Positions 26,718-36,296 of a stretch of DNA of 64,000 nt are shown piece by piece. The DNA lies in the NCBI RefSeq assembly GCF_000743705.1, contig NZ_JQEZ01000003.1, positions 607,123 to 671,122 of the forward strand. Direction: 5' to 3'. How positions within the stretch are numbered: position 1 is the first letter of the stretch; every line of letters begins with the position of its first letter. Made by a program: the position numbers and the translations under genes. Below the pieces are notes generated by a model. It had not been told where the DNA came from. It saw only the letters and a list, made by a program, of their open reading frames with translations, and did not search any database. The DNA is from Ruegeria halocynthiae (GTDB lineage: Bacteria > Pseudomonadota > Alphaproteobacteria > Rhodobacterales > Rhodobacteraceae).

Positions 26718-28226
26718 TTACCCTCCGGTTGTCAGGGTCGACGCCTTGCCGGTTCGTGATGCTTCGATCCGGCTGCGCACCAGGACAAAGATCGACAGGG
26801 CGGTCAGTATCCAGAAGGCGATGCAGATCAGGTTGCGCACAAAGATCGACAGGCTTCCGTCGCTCAGCAACAGCGATTGTCGGAAGTTGTCTTCCAGCAA
26901 CGGCCCCAGCACAAAGGCGATAAGGAAGGGCGCGACGGGGATGTCCAGGCGCAACATCAGGTAGCCCACCAGACCCATGCACAGCATGACCAGAATGTCG
27001 AAGACATTGTTGTTCACTGCATAGGCGCCATAAACGCAGAGCACGAAGACAATAGGATACAGGATGCGGTTCGGGATCAGGGCCACCTTGCTGAACCCCC
27101 GGATCGCGAGCTTGCCGATGATCAGCAGATAGAACGAGCTGAGCAGGATACCCATGAACAGGGCATATACCATCGGCAGGTTGTCTTCGAACAGGATCGG
27201 ACCGGGTCGCAACCCGTGGATCATGAATGCCCCTAGGATCACAGCGGTGATCACGTCACCCGGCACACCCAGCGCCAGCAGCGGGATCATGGTCGCACCT
27301 GCCACACCGTTGTTCCCGGCCTCGGCGGCGGCGACACCTTCGGGTTCGCCCTTGCCAAAGTTTTCCTTGTTTTTCGAGTTCCGGCGCGCCTCGGAATAGC
27401 TAAGGAACGCAGCCGGAGCGCCCCCAATCCCCGGAATTGCACCCAGAATGACACCAATAAAGCTGCCGCGAACAACCGATTTCAGCGTTTTGCGGAATTC
27501 AGCCCATGTTGCCCCGCCACCCAGTTGCGAGCGTTGCGCGCCACCTAGACGCGGACGCCGGGTTGAACGGTCGATGATTTCCGGCAAAGCGAACAGACCG
27601 ATCAGAACCGGGATGAAGTTCAGTCCCGACATCAGTTCAAAATTGCCAAAGATAAACCGGTCGGTGCCATAGACCAGATCCAGACCCACGGTGGCCAGCA
27701 TCAACCCAAGACAGGCGGACAGGATACCTTTGGTCAGGCTTGGCCCCGCCACACCCGCGATGATGGTCAGCGAAAACACGATCAGCGTGAAAAACTCGGG
27801 TGGACCAAATCGCAGCGCAAAACTGGCCAGTACGCCAGCAAACAGGATCAGCGAAACGTTCGAGATCAGATCGGCCACGCAGGAGGAGTAAAGCGCAATA
27901 TCCAGCGCCTTGCGTGCCTCACCCTTTTGGGCCATCGGATAGCCGTCCAGCACCGTACAGGATGCGGCAGGCGTTCCAGGTGTCTTGATCAGGATCGCCG
28001 TCAGCGAACCGCCATACAATCCCCCCTTGTAAACCCCCAACAACAGCAAAATGCCGGTGACCGGAGGCATCGAAAATGTGAATGGCAGAACCAGCGCCAC
28101 ACCCATCGGTGTGGTCATGCCCGGAATAGCGCCAATTATAGTGCCGATCAGAACACCAATCCCGATAACCAAAAAGTTCTCGATACTGAGGAAGAGGTCC
28201 AGGGCGTAGGAAATATTCTCAATCAT
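26718..28226 (-). CDS. tctA: TTT transporter large permease subunit TctA (locus 2)
   Basis: A 502-residue TctA protein with the conserved GAIPGMTTPMGVALVLPFTF loop (here TTPMG in place of TASAA of locus 1), YGGSLTAILIKTPGTPAAS, and second-half repeats PGIGGAPAAFLSYSEARR and AAEAGNNGVAG. It forms the membrane channel of a tripartite organic-anion importer. It is separated from its tctB by 12 bases and has GGAGGAAG before the ATG. Its TctC partner lies across the divergent promoter at 30074. Sequence differences from the locus 1 TctA indicate a different ligand. Context with Xsc suggests a sulfonated or sulfated compound. Confidence 0.92.
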   Translation of the reverse strand: MIENISYALDLFLSIENFLVIGIGVLIGTIIGAIPGMTTPMGVALVLPFTFSMPPVTGILLLLGVYKGGLYGGSLTAILIKTPGTPAASCTVLDGYPMAQKGEARKALDIALYSSCVADLISNVSLILFAGVLASFALRFGPPEFFTLIVFSLTIIAGVAGPSLTKGILSACLGLMLATVGLDLVYGTDRFIFGNFELMSGLNFIPVLIGLFALPEIIDRSTRRPRLGGAQRSQLGGGATWAEFRKTLKSVVRGSFIGVILGAIPGIGGAPAAFLSYSEARRNSKNKENFGKGEPEGVAAAEAGNNGVAGATMIPLLALGVPGDVITAVILGAFMIHGLRPGPILFEDNLPMVYALFMGILLSSFYLLIIGKLAIRGFSKVALIPNRILYPIVFVLCVYGAYAVNNNVFDILVMLCMGLVGYLMLRLDIPVAPFLIAFVLGPLLEDNFRQSLLLSDGSLSIFVRNLICIAFWILTALSIFVLVRSRIEASRTGKASTLTTGG

Positions 28227-28238
28227 TGTGCTTCCTCC

Positions 28239-28748
28239 TCACAGCAGCGTTTCAAAGATGCCAAGAGGCATTGGAATTCCGGCGACGTGCAGAAAGAACA
28301 GGTACAGCCCGATTGGAATTAGGATGCTCAGCGGCACGATATACTTCCATTTCCGTTCACCGAAATACAGCATCATCGTCGGCATCAGCACGATTGAACC
28401 GGCTACGATCCCCACCGTCGTCAGAGCAAAATAGAACAGGAACAATGCGAAGATCAGGATCACGATCCGCAAGGTGGATGGAAGAGTTTCCAGTTTGTAT
28501 TCGGCGTCTTCGGTTGCATCTTCGTCGCCTTCCGGCACCTTCAGCATGAAGGTTTCCAGCAACAGAAACGCGGAAGAGATCACCACACCCCATGCAATGG
28601 TATACGGCCAGAAATCCGGAGACAGTGCAGAGATTTGCACAGAACCGGGAACAATCACGCCTGACGGGATTAGGGCAAATATGGCGGCCAATCCCGATAC
28701 TATGAACAGGATTGCCGTGATTAAGTCCTTGGTCTTTTTATTGGTCAT
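28239..28748 (-). CDS. tctB: TTT transporter small permease subunit TctB (locus 2)
   Basis: About 169 residues with four membrane segments: TAILFIVSGLAAIFALIP near the start, WPYTIAWGVVISSAFLLL, then two near the C-terminus (IFALFLFYFALTTVGIV and YIVPLSILIPIGLYLFFL). This is the normal TctB length and topology. The ATG at 28748 overlaps the end of the ROK gene by four bases (ATGA), giving translational coupling. The upstream frame continuation to 28820 lies inside the ROK gene and was rejected. Confidence 0.87.
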   Translation of the reverse strand: MTNKKTKDLITAILFIVSGLAAIFALIPSGVIVPGSVQISALSPDFWPYTIAWGVVISSAFLLLETFMLKVPEGDEDATEDAEYKLETLPSTLRIVILIFALFLFYFALTTVGIVAGSIVLMPTMMLYFGERKWKYIVPLSILIPIGLYLFFLHVAGIPMPLGIFETLL

Positions 28749-29962
28749 GTTCCTCCCTTCGCCAGTAGCTGGCTCAGATTTATGTCCTTGAAGATCAGGT
28801 TTTCGCGGATAGACAGCCATCTTGCGGCGCCGATATGGGTCATCTCGGTCGCACGTACCGCGATGTCCCCAAGCCGCTTTGGCATTTGAAACGCGATCTG
28901 CGATTCCAAAGCGCCGACAAAGGCTGGTGATTCAGACAGGGGCCCTGCCAGAATAATAAGATCCGGCTTGAGCACGGTAAAAAGCAAGGCAAAGGTACGG
29001 GCCATCCCTGCCCCAAGCCGTTCAAGCGCCGCGGTGACCTTTGCATCGCCCGCGTTGGCCGCGCTGACCAGATCGACCATGGCGCGACCCCATTCTGCGT
29101 CGGTTGTCAGGGATTGCGTTTTATCACCCAGCATCTCGCGGACCAGTGCACGACCGCTTTGCGCGTCTTCCAGTGTGGGGAAATGTTCGACGGGTCCGGT
29201 TGCGGCGGATGAGGATGTATAGGGCGCGTCGCTCAGGACGCTGCTGGTGTTCAATTGCCCCTCGGCCCCACTGCCGCCGAGCGTCATCGCAAAGCCGGTT
29301 ACAAGGCTGCAATGCAGCGTCACCACGTTTTTGTAACCCCGCGCCATACCGAACGTGGTTTCCGCAAGGTTAATAGCCGACGAGGGCGTCTCGAGCGTTA
29401 TTGGCCCGTTCAGCGCCGCACCAAAAATCGCACCGATGTCGATTTCATGGTTCCAGCCCAAAAGCGGGGCTGAAATCAGCCGCTTGGCCGGCTTGTCGAT
29501 ATGACCGGCAATTGCGATGCCGGTGCCAAAGAACCGGTCGGGGTCTTCGACATGCTCATCCACCAACTCAGCCGCTTTTTGCGCGCAAAGTTCAAGAAAG
29601 GAGGCCCCATCATCCATTGGCAGGCCGGTGCCTTCCCAGGATGCGACCTTGTTGTTTTCCAGATCAGCCAGCGTCACCGATTGACGAAACGCGTTGATGC
29701 CGATCCCGATGATGTATCCGCCCGACCCCTGCGGCGACAGTTGAACAAACCGCCTGCCCCGGCGGCCGTTCGGATCAGACAGCTCCTTTTCGACAATCAA
29801 ATCCGCATCCAGCAGATCGCGCGTGATCCGCGAGATTGTCGCCGCGTTCAGCCCGATGTTGGCGGCGATCGCGGTACGCGAAATGGTCCGGTTCCGGACA
29901 ATCTCGCCCAGCACCAGACGTCTGTTGGCCCTTCCAGTCTCACTGTGGGTCCGTGCAGACAT
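28745..29962 (-). CDS. ROK-family transcriptional regulator lacking the zinc motif
   Basis: 405 residues. The N-terminal winged helix (about 15-75) shows ISRTAIAANIGLNAATISRITRDLL; the ROK sugar-kinase-like fold follows (IGIGINAFRQSVTLADL, GIAIAGHID). In typical ROK repressors the region after the G-E-x-G-H motif carries the C-x-C-G-x-x-G-C zinc site; here that region reads LGGSGAEGQLNTSS and has no cysteines, and the ATP-binding residues also look degenerate. It is therefore probably a pure ligand sensor. Classical ROK ligands are sugars or amino sugars. It is the first gene of the leftward operon and divergent from tctC, with an AT-rich dyad between. Confidence 0.87.
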   Translation of the reverse strand: MSARTHSETGRANRRLVLGEIVRNRTISRTAIAANIGLNAATISRITRDLLDADLIVEKELSDPNGRRGRRFVQLSPQGSGGYIIGIGINAFRQSVTLADLENNKVASWEGTGLPMDDGASFLELCAQKAAELVDEHVEDPDRFFGTGIAIAGHIDKPAKRLISAPLLGWNHEIDIGAIFGAALNGPITLETPSSAINLAETTFGMARGYKNVVTLHCSLVTGFAMTLGGSGAEGQLNTSSVLSDAPYTSSSAATGPVEHFPTLEDAQSGRALVREMLGDKTQSLTTDAEWGRAMVDLVSAANAGDAKVTAALERLGAGMARTFALLFTVLKPDLIILAGPLSESPAFVGALESQIAFQMPKRLGDIAVRATEMTHIGAARWLSIRENLIFKDINLSQLLAKGGT

Positions 29963-30024
29963 TGATTTTCCTCGCCTTTTTACTCCCTGCATCAAAGTTA
30001 CAATTATTATTTGCTTTCTGCAAG

Positions 30025-30050
30025 TAATTATGTATCCTAAATACCAATTA
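30025..30050. promoter_or_regulatory. AT-rich dyad, ROK operator candidate
   Basis: TAATT and AATTA arms with an inner GTAT/ATAC pair form an imperfect 26-base dyad midway between the divergent ROK and tctC starts. NagC/Mlc-type ROK repressors bind AT-rich interrupted palindromes of similar length. Confidence 0.4.
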
Positions 30051-30073
30051 AGAAAACCAAGGGAGGAAACACA

Positions 30074-31057
30074 ATGAACGTACTGAAGAGAATCGGGGCC
30101 ACGGCCAGCTTGGCCGCCGCAATGTCGATCGGCGGCGCGGCGATGGCTGCGGATTACCCCAGCAAACCCGTAACACTGATTGTGCCTTACGGCCCGGGCG
30201 GCGCCGCTGATCTGGCGGCACGCACGCTAAGTTCAGAGGCCCCCGAATATCTGGGTGAGAACATTCTGGTCGTGAACAAGACCGGTGCGGGTGGTGTCGT
30301 TGGTTCGACCCAGGTCGCAAAATCGCGCAATGACGGGCACACCCTGCTGATGGCGCGTGTCGGCTCGCAAGCCACTGTTCCCGCGATCAACCGCACCATT
30401 CCCTACAAGTGGGACGATTTCACCTTTCTGGGCCTGATCGAGAAAAACCCTTTTGTTCTGGGCGTTTCCGCTGATTCGCCCTATCAAACCTTTGATGAGC
30501 TGAAAGAGGCGGTCAAAAACGGTGAGCGGCTGTCCTATGCGTCGGCCGGGGTTGGCACATTGCTGCACATGGCGATGCTGATCATGCTGGATGACATCGG
30601 GGTCGATTCCGAAGCGTTGATCCACGTGCCCTTCAAAGGTGGCGGCAAGGCAACAGCAGCGGTTGTTGGCGGTCATGCCGACCTGATCTTCCACAATCTG
30701 TCCGGCCTGTCCGGCGCGATCGAAAGCGGTCAGATCCGCCCCCTTCTGACCACCACTCCTGAGCGTTTTGCCGCCATTCCTGACACGCCCACCGCGCAGG
30801 AAATGGGTCACCCGAACCTGGAAAACGTCGTCGGCTGGACCGGTGTCTGGGGTCCGAAAGACCTGCCCGAAGACGTCGTGGCCAAGTGGGTTGAAGTTCT
30901 GGGCGCCATCGCCGCCGACGAAAGCTGGCTGGAAGCAACCCAAAAGCTGGGCTCGGTTCCTGCAGTCCTGTCCCCCGATGACACCAAGACGTTTGTCGAA
31001 GGTCAGGTCAACACCTTCAGCACCGTTGCTGAAAAACTGGATATGGTGATCGAATAA
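30074..31057 (+). CDS. tctC: TTT periplasmic substrate-binding protein TctC (locus 2)
   Basis: 327 residues with a signal peptide (residues 1-26, cut after AMAA). The mature start DYPSKPVTLIVPYGPGGAAD and the following LVVNKTGAGGVVGSTQ are the Bug/TctC landmarks. It captures the ligand in the periplasm for TctA-TctB (locus 2), encoded on the other strand. The ATG follows AGGGAGGAAAC. A GC-rich hairpin separates it from the downstream sulfatase, which would lower expression of the enzymes relative to the binding protein. The GGAADLAAR segment replaces the usual GGxxD-xxAR of carboxylate binders only slightly, so no ligand is predicted. Confidence 0.92.
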   Translation: MNVLKRIGATASLAAAMSIGGAAMAADYPSKPVTLIVPYGPGGAADLAARTLSSEAPEYLGENILVVNKTGAGGVVGSTQVAKSRNDGHTLLMARVGSQATVPAINRTIPYKWDDFTFLGLIEKNPFVLGVSADSPYQTFDELKEAVKNGERLSYASAGVGTLLHMAMLIMLDDIGVDSEALIHVPFKGGGKATAAVVGGHADLIFHNLSGLSGAIESGQIRPLLTTTPERFAAIPDTPTAQEMGHPNLENVVGWTGVWGPKDLPEDVVAKWVEVLGAIAADESWLEATQKLGSVPAVLSPDDTKTFVEGQVNTFSTVAEKLDMVIE

Positions 31058-31072
31058 GTCTCGACACCGTTC

Positions 31073-31115
31073 TGGCCGGGCGGCCCTTCTCTCCCCAACA
31101 AAATCCGCCCGGCCA
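31073..31115 (+). terminator. Attenuator hairpin after tctC (locus 2)
   Basis: TGGCCGGGCGG and CCGCCCGGCCA form a perfect 11-base stem with a 21-base loop, followed by CTTTC. The T-run is weak, so read-through into the sulfatase operon is plausible. Locus 1 has an equivalent element after its tctC. Confidence 0.55.
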
Positions 31116-31147
31116 CTTTCAAGTCACACAAAATCATAGGTTGTCGA

Positions 31148-32683
31148 ATGCCCCGTCCCAACATTCTGCTCATTCAAGCCGATCAACTGGCAGCAAATGC
31201 TTTAGCGTCATACGGGAACAAAACTGTCAAAGCGCCAAATATCGAGCGCCTTGCCCAAAACGGAGTGGTGTTCGAGAACTGCTATTGCAACCTGCCCATG
31301 TGCGGCCCGTCCCGCGCGTCGATGCATGCGGGCAAGCTGCCTTTCTCAATCGACATGTACGACAATGCCAGCGAGTTTCACGCTGACATCCCGACCTTCG
31401 CCCATTACCTGCGCAGCATGGATTACCGGGTCGAGATGTCCGGCAAGATGCACTTTGTCGGACCCGATCAGCTGCACGGATATGACAAGCGCCACACGAC
31501 CGAGATTTATCCGGCCAACTTTGCCTGGACCGTCGATTGGTCCAAAGGACGCGAATACAAGCCCACCAATCTGACCATGGCCCCGGTTCTGGAAAGCGGC
31601 CCCGCCGTCCGAACCATGCAGATGGATTATGATGACGAGGTTGAATACCACGGCGTTCAGGCGCTGTATGATCTGGCCCGCAAGGGCGATGATCGTCCTT
31701 TCATGCTGACGGTGTCCTTCACCTCGCCGCATTCGCCCTTTGTGATCAGTCAGGAATACTGGGATCTATACGATCATGACGAGATCGAGTATCCAGCGGT
31801 TGATCCGCTGGACCTGAGCGAGATGGATCACCTCAGCCGCAATCTGCATTACTGCCAGTCGCGCCACGAATTCACCGTCACGCCCGAAGACCGCCGCAAG
31901 GCGCGCCATGGGTATTATGGCATGATCTCGTATATCGACGAGAAAGTCGGCCATCTTGTCGACGTGCTGGAGAAGACCGGCCAGATCGACAACACCATCG
32001 TCATCGTCACCGCCGACCATGGCGAAATGATGGGCGAGCGTGGCATGTGGTTCAAACAACACTTCTTCGAATGGGCCGCCAGCGTGCCCTTCATCGTTTA
32101 CGCGCCGGATCGTTATGCGCCTGCGCGGGTGAAGGAAAACGTTTCACTTGTCGATCTCCTCCCAACGCTGGTGGATCTGGCGGCTGGCGGCTCGTTCGAA
32201 GACTATGCGGCACCCATTGACGGGCAATCACTGGCCCCTGCCCTCAGCGGGGATACATCCGGCCTGTCGGATGTGGTGATTTCCGAATTCGCCGCCGATG
32301 GTTCGACCGGCCCCAGCCGGATGGTCAAAAAAGGCCCGTGGAAGCTGATGTGGCTCGAAGGGGTCGATACATTGCTTTACAATGTTGACGAAGACCCCAA
32401 CGAGGTGAACAACCGCGTCAACGATCCCGACTGCGCCGATATCCGGGCCGAGCTTGAGGCGATCCTGTTTGAGGGCTGGAACCCCGAGGAATTGTACGAC
32501 ACGATCCGCGCCAGCCAGGTTCGCCGCCTTGCCATTCATAACGTAACCGGCGGCGATCCGACCTATGTGTACACCCTCCGCCACGATGACGGTGAACGGT
32601 ACATCCGAAATGCCGGTGCCGCCGATACCAAAGCACGCGCGCGTTTGCCCTATGTGGCCCCTGCAAAACCTGATCTGGTGTAG
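31148..32683 (+). CDS. betC: Choline-sulfatase-type sulfatase
   Basis: 511 residues, cytoplasmic (no signal peptide). It follows the choline-sulfatase (BetC) pattern throughout: NILLIQADQL with metal ligand Asp12, the modification motif C-x-P-S-R with Cys52 (to become formylglycine), SGKMHFVGPDQLHG, TTEIYPANF, then Asp290-His291 in TADHGEMMGERG, and a C-terminal tail WNPEELYDTIRASQVRR that resembles the domain closing the active site in choline sulfatases. Family members hydrolyse sulfate esters, BetC making choline from choline-O-sulfate. The gene symbol reflects homology; here its neighbours are a GMC dehydrogenase 2 bases downstream and Xsc, not BetB, so the substrate may be a different small sulfate or phosphate ester. 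Confidence 0.8.
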   Translation: MPRPNILLIQADQLAANALASYGNKTVKAPNIERLAQNGVVFENCYCNLPMCGPSRASMHAGKLPFSIDMYDNASEFHADIPTFAHYLRSMDYRVEMSGKMHFVGPDQLHGYDKRHTTEIYPANFAWTVDWSKGREYKPTNLTMAPVLESGPAVRTMQMDYDDEVEYHGVQALYDLARKGDDRPFMLTVSFTSPHSPFVISQEYWDLYDHDEIEYPAVDPLDLSEMDHLSRNLHYCQSRHEFTVTPEDRRKARHGYYGMISYIDEKVGHLVDVLEKTGQIDNTIVIVTADHGEMMGERGMWFKQHFFEWAASVPFIVYAPDRYAPARVKENVSLVDLLPTLVDLAAGGSFEDYAAPIDGQSLAPALSGDTSGLSDVVISEFAADGSTGPSRMVKKGPWKLMWLEGVDTLLYNVDEDPNEVNNRVNDPDCADIRAELEAILFEGWNPEELYDTIRASQVRRLAIHNVTGGDPTYVYTLRHDDGERYIRNAGAADTKARARLPYVAPAKPDLV

Positions 32684-32685
32684 AA

Positions 32686-34302
32686 ATGTCTTATGATTAC
32701 ATCATCATAGGCGCGGGCTCTGCTGGCTGCGTCATTGCCAACAGATTGTCAGCAGACCCTGACATCCGGGTGCTGTTGCTAGAAGCGGGGGGCAAGGACA
32801 CGAACCCGTGGATTCACATCCCCGTCGGCTATTTCAAGACGCTGCACAACCCGAACACCGATTGGTGTTACAAGGCCGAACCTGATCCGGGCCTGAACGG
32901 TCGCGCGCTGGATTGGCCACGCGGCAAGACGCTTGGGGGGTCTTCCTCGATCAACGGGCTGCTTTATGTTCGCGGCCAGCAAGAGGATTATGATCGCTGG
33001 GCACAGCTGGGCAACACCGGCTGGTCCTGGGACGATGTCCTGCCCTTGTTCAAACGCTCGGAACACCATGAAGACGGAGATTCCGAATTTCATGGCAAGG
33101 ATGGGGAACTGGCGGTTTCGCTGATCCGCGCAAAATCCGAAATTTCCGAAGCGTTCATCGGGGCCGCCGTGGAAATGGGCGTGCCACGGTCCGAAGACTA
33201 TAATGGGGCCGATCAGGAAGGTGCCGGGTACTTTCATCAGACCGCGCGCAAGGGATTTCGGTGTTCATCGGCCAAGGCCTTTCTGACGCCGATCAAAAAC
33301 TCCCGTCAAAACCTCGAAGTCATCACTCACGCACATACGACCGGGCTTATCTTTGCCCCTGACGCGCCGAAACAGGTAACGGGCGTCGCCTATGATCGCA
33401 AAGGCACCCCGCATCGGGTCATGCTGAAACCAGGAGGAGAGGTGATCCTGTCTGCCGGCGCCATCGGCTCACCGCAGTTGCTGGAATTGTCCGGCATCGG
33501 CAATCCCGACGTTCTAAAAGCGGCAGGCGTCGAACCTCGCCATGCGCTGCCCGGTGTCGGAGAGCATCTGCAGGATCACTTGCAGATCCGCCTTGTCTAT
33601 GAAGTCAACGTGCCCACGCTGAATGATGCGATCAACAACATATTCCGCCGTGCGGCCATTGGCATCGAATACGCGCTGCGCCGCACCGGGCCGATGAGTC
33701 TTGGTGCCAGTCAGGTGGCCATCTTTGCCAAGTCGATGGAGGGGTTGGACACCCCCGACATCCAGTTCCATTTTCAACCGCTGTCCGCCGATAAACCGGG
33801 CATCGAGATGCACCCGTTCTCGGGCTTCACATCCTCTGTCTGTCAGCTGCGACCCGAAAGCAGGGGGCACATCCATATTTCGTCCCCCAACGCGCATGAC
33901 TACCCCAAGATCGTGCCCAATTACCTGTCCACCACAGGGGACCAGCTGTGTGCGATCCGTGCTGTGAAATTTGCCCGTGCCATGACCAAAACCCAGGCGC
34001 TGGCCCCATATATCGTGCGCGAGCATGTGCCCGAGGGCAAGGTCGAAACGGATGAAGACCACCTCGAAGCCGCGCGTAACATGGCGCAGACGATCTATCA
34101 CCCGACCTCAACCTGCAAAATGGGGGTTGATGACCGGGCCGTGGTTGATCCGCGACTGCGTGTGCACGGTATTCGTGGCCTGCGCGTGGCCGACGCCTCG
34201 GTCATGCCTGACATTGTCAGCGGTAATACCAATGCACCCACGATCATGATCGGCGAAAAATGCAGCGACTTGATCCTCGAAGACCGCAGAAAATCTGCTT
34301 AA
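32686..34302 (+). CDS. GMC-family FAD alcohol dehydrogenase (choline/isethionate dehydrogenase-like)
   Basis: 538 residues. The FAD-binding [16 protein letters not shown] starts at residue 6; GMC signature 1 ([18 protein letters not shown]) is near 80-97, signature 2 ([15 protein letters not shown]) near 260. His472 ([10 protein letters not shown]) and Asn516 (GNTNAPT) are the catalytic pair, with the 44-residue spacing known from choline oxidase. The family oxidises primary alcohols to aldehydes and passes electrons to the respiratory chain. Choline dehydrogenase (BetA) and isethionate dehydrogenase (IseJ) both belong here. Because Xsc, which consumes sulfoacetaldehyde, follows 37 bases later, an IseJ-type role (isethionate to sulfoacetaldehyde) is my preferred inference. 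Confidence 0.85.
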   Translation: MSYDYIIIGAGSAGCVIANRLSADPDIRVLLLEAGGKDTNPWIHIPVGYFKTLHNPNTDWCYKAEPDPGLNGRALDWPRGKTLGGSSSINGLLYVRGQQEDYDRWAQLGNTGWSWDDVLPLFKRSEHHEDGDSEFHGKDGELAVSLIRAKSEISEAFIGAAVEMGVPRSEDYNGADQEGAGYFHQTARKGFRCSSAKAFLTPIKNSRQNLEVITHAHTTGLIFAPDAPKQVTGVAYDRKGTPHRVMLKPGGEVILSAGAIGSPQLLELSGIGNPDVLKAAGVEPRHALPGVGEHLQDHLQIRLVYEVNVPTLNDAINNIFRRAAIGIEYALRRTGPMSLGASQVAIFAKSMEGLDTPDIQFHFQPLSADKPGIEMHPFSGFTSSVCQLRPESRGHIHISSPNAHDYPKIVPNYLSTTGDQLCAIRAVKFARAMTKTQALAPYIVREHVPEGKVETDEDHLEAARNMAQTIYHPTSTCKMGVDDRAVVDPRLRVHGIRGLRVADASVMPDIVSGNTNAPTIMIGEKCSDLILEDRRKSA

Positions 34303-34339
34303 CCCCTAATTCATACCCACTCGTCCAGGAGAAAAAGCC

Positions 34340-36115
34340 ATGAAAATGACAACAGAAGAAGCGTTTGTCAAAACACTGCAAATGCATGGCATCAAACATG
34401 CATTTGGAATTATCGGATCAGCGATGATGCCGATATCGGATATTTTTCCTGCGGCCGGAATTACGTTCTGGGACTGTGCACATGAATGCACCGGCGGGAT
34501 GATCGCCGACGGCTACACCCGCGCCACGGGTGAGATGTCCATCATGATCGCGCAGAATGGCCCCGGCATCACAAACTTCGTGACCGCGGTAAAGACGGCC
34601 TATTGGAACCACACCCCAACCCTGCTGATCACCCCGCAGGCGGCGAACAAGACAATTGGTCAGGGCGGCTTTCAGGAAATGGAGCAAATGAACCTGTTTG
34701 CCGATTGCGTAGCCTATCAGGAAGAGCTTCGCGATCCGACCCGCGTGGCCGAGGTTCTGAACCGCGTGATCATGCAGGCCAAACGTGCATCCGGCCCGGC
34801 GCAGATGAACATTCCACGGGATATGTGGACGCAGGTTGTCGATATCGAACTGCCCAAGATCGTCGATTTCGAACGCCCCTCGGGCGGGGCCAATGCGGTT
34901 GCCGATGCGGCGGCCTTGCTGTCAAAGGCCAAAAACCCGGTCATTCTGAACGGCGCGGGCGTGGTTCTGTCCAAGGGCGGTATCGCAGCGTCGCAGGCAT
35001 TGGCCGAGCGTCTGGATGCGCCGGTTTGCGTGGGCTATCAGCACAATGATGCCTTCCCGGGCAATCACCCCCTGTTTGCCGGCCCACTGGGATATAATGG
35101 CTCAAAAGCAGGGATGGAACTGATCAGCAAAGCGGATGTGGTTCTGTGTCTTGGCACTCGTCTGAACCCATTCTCGACCCTGCCGGGATATGGCATCGAC
35201 TATTGGCCGACCGAGGCGCAGATCATTCAGGTCGACATCAACCCCGACCGGATTGGCCTGACCAAGGATGTGTCAGTCGGTATCGTTGGGGATGCGGCAC
35301 TTGTGGCCAACGGCATTCTGGACCAGTTGACGGATGACGCCGGTGACGCGGGCCGGGACGAGCGTAAGGCCAAGATCGCCCAGACAAAATCGGCCTGGGC
35401 GCAGGAGCTGAGCTCACTGACCCACGAAAACGACGATCCGGGCACCACCTGGAATGAACGCGCCCGCGCAGCCAAGCCCGATTGGATGAGCCCGCGCATG
35501 GCATGGCGCGCGATTCAGCAGGCGCTGCCGCGCGAGGCGATCATTTCGTCCGATATCGGCAACAACTGTGCAATCGGCAACGCTTATCCGTCCTTTGATG
35601 CGGGTCGCAAATATCTGGCCCCCGGCCTGTTCGGGCCCTGCGGTTATGGCCTGCCCGCAATCATCGGTGCCAAGATCGGCTGCCCCGATGTGCCGGTTGT
35701 GGGGTTTGCCGGTGACGGCGCATTCGGCATCTCGGTCAACGAACTGACCGCGATTGGTCGCGACGAATGGCCCGCGATCACCCAGATCGTCTTCCGAAAC
35801 TATCAGTGGGGGGCCGAAAAACGGAATTCGACCCTGTGGTTCGATGACAACTTTGTCGGCACTGAGCTGGATGAGGGCGTATCCTATGCGGCAATTGCCA
35901 ACGCGTGCGGTCTGAAGGGTGTCGTTACCCGTACTCAGGACGAGCTGACAGCGGCGCTGAACCAGGCGATTGAAGATCAGAAGAATGGCATCACCACCCT
36001 GATCGAAGCGCTGATCAATCAGGAACTGGGCGATCCGTTCCGCCGGGACGCGATGACAAACCCGGTCCGTGTCGCTGGCATCGACGCCGCCGACATGGCC
36101 GCATCACAGGTGTGA
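34340..36115 (+). CDS. xsc: Sulfoacetaldehyde acetyltransferase
   Basis: 591 residues, the normal Xsc length. The N-terminus (TTEEAFVKTLQMHGIKHAFG, then SAMMPISDIFPAAGI) and NKTIGQGGFQEMEQMNLFAD are strongly characteristic of Xsc within the thiamine-diphosphate enzyme superfamily. The cofactor-activating glutamate is Glu49 in CAHECTGGM; the ThDP/Mg motif GDGAFG begins at Gly458 and runs to NYQWGAEKRN. Xsc converts sulfoacetaldehyde plus phosphate to acetyl phosphate and sulfite, the point where C2-sulfonate degradation pathways (taurine, isethionate, sulfoacetate) meet. GGAGAAA precedes the ATG. No phosphotransacetylase or sulfite-oxidising gene is in the window. A strong terminator follows. 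Confidence 0.93.
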   Translation: MKMTTEEAFVKTLQMHGIKHAFGIIGSAMMPISDIFPAAGITFWDCAHECTGGMIADGYTRATGEMSIMIAQNGPGITNFVTAVKTAYWNHTPTLLITPQAANKTIGQGGFQEMEQMNLFADCVAYQEELRDPTRVAEVLNRVIMQAKRASGPAQMNIPRDMWTQVVDIELPKIVDFERPSGGANAVADAAALLSKAKNPVILNGAGVVLSKGGIAASQALAERLDAPVCVGYQHNDAFPGNHPLFAGPLGYNGSKAGMELISKADVVLCLGTRLNPFSTLPGYGIDYWPTEAQIIQVDINPDRIGLTKDVSVGIVGDAALVANGILDQLTDDAGDAGRDERKAKIAQTKSAWAQELSSLTHENDDPGTTWNERARAAKPDWMSPRMAWRAIQQALPREAIISSDIGNNCAIGNAYPSFDAGRKYLAPGLFGPCGYGLPAIIGAKIGCPDVPVVGFAGDGAFGISVNELTAIGRDEWPAITQIVFRNYQWGAEKRNSTLWFDDNFVGTELDEGVSYAAIANACGLKGVVTRTQDELTAALNQAIEDQKNGITTLIEALINQELGDPFRRDAMTNPVRVAGIDAADMAASQV

Positions 36116-36133
36116 TCGACCGGACGAATGATA

Positions 36134-36180
36134 AGAACACCCGACACGTGTCTGGCGACAGCACGCCGGGTGTTCTTTGT
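36134..36180 (+). terminator. Terminator after xsc
   Basis: AGAACACCCG and CGGGTGTTCT form a perfect 10-base stem around a 23-base loop that can itself fold, followed by TTGT. It separates xsc from the SLC13 transporter gene, which therefore probably has its own promoter in 36181-36296. Confidence 0.65.
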
Positions 36181-36296
36181 GCGCAACTGCGCAGCCGGTC
36201 GCGTTAAACTCTAACAATCGACCGCTGCGTGTGCGCCACTGCATTCGAATGAACAGGACATAACGCAAACTCAGAACAAAGAGAGACGGACAGGGA

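Noticed and set aside
31148-34302. A standard bet operon (betC-betA) for choline sulfate
   Set aside because: Not excluded, but BetB and BetI are absent and xsc follows, so the plain bet reading was not adopted; the betC symbol is kept only for homology.
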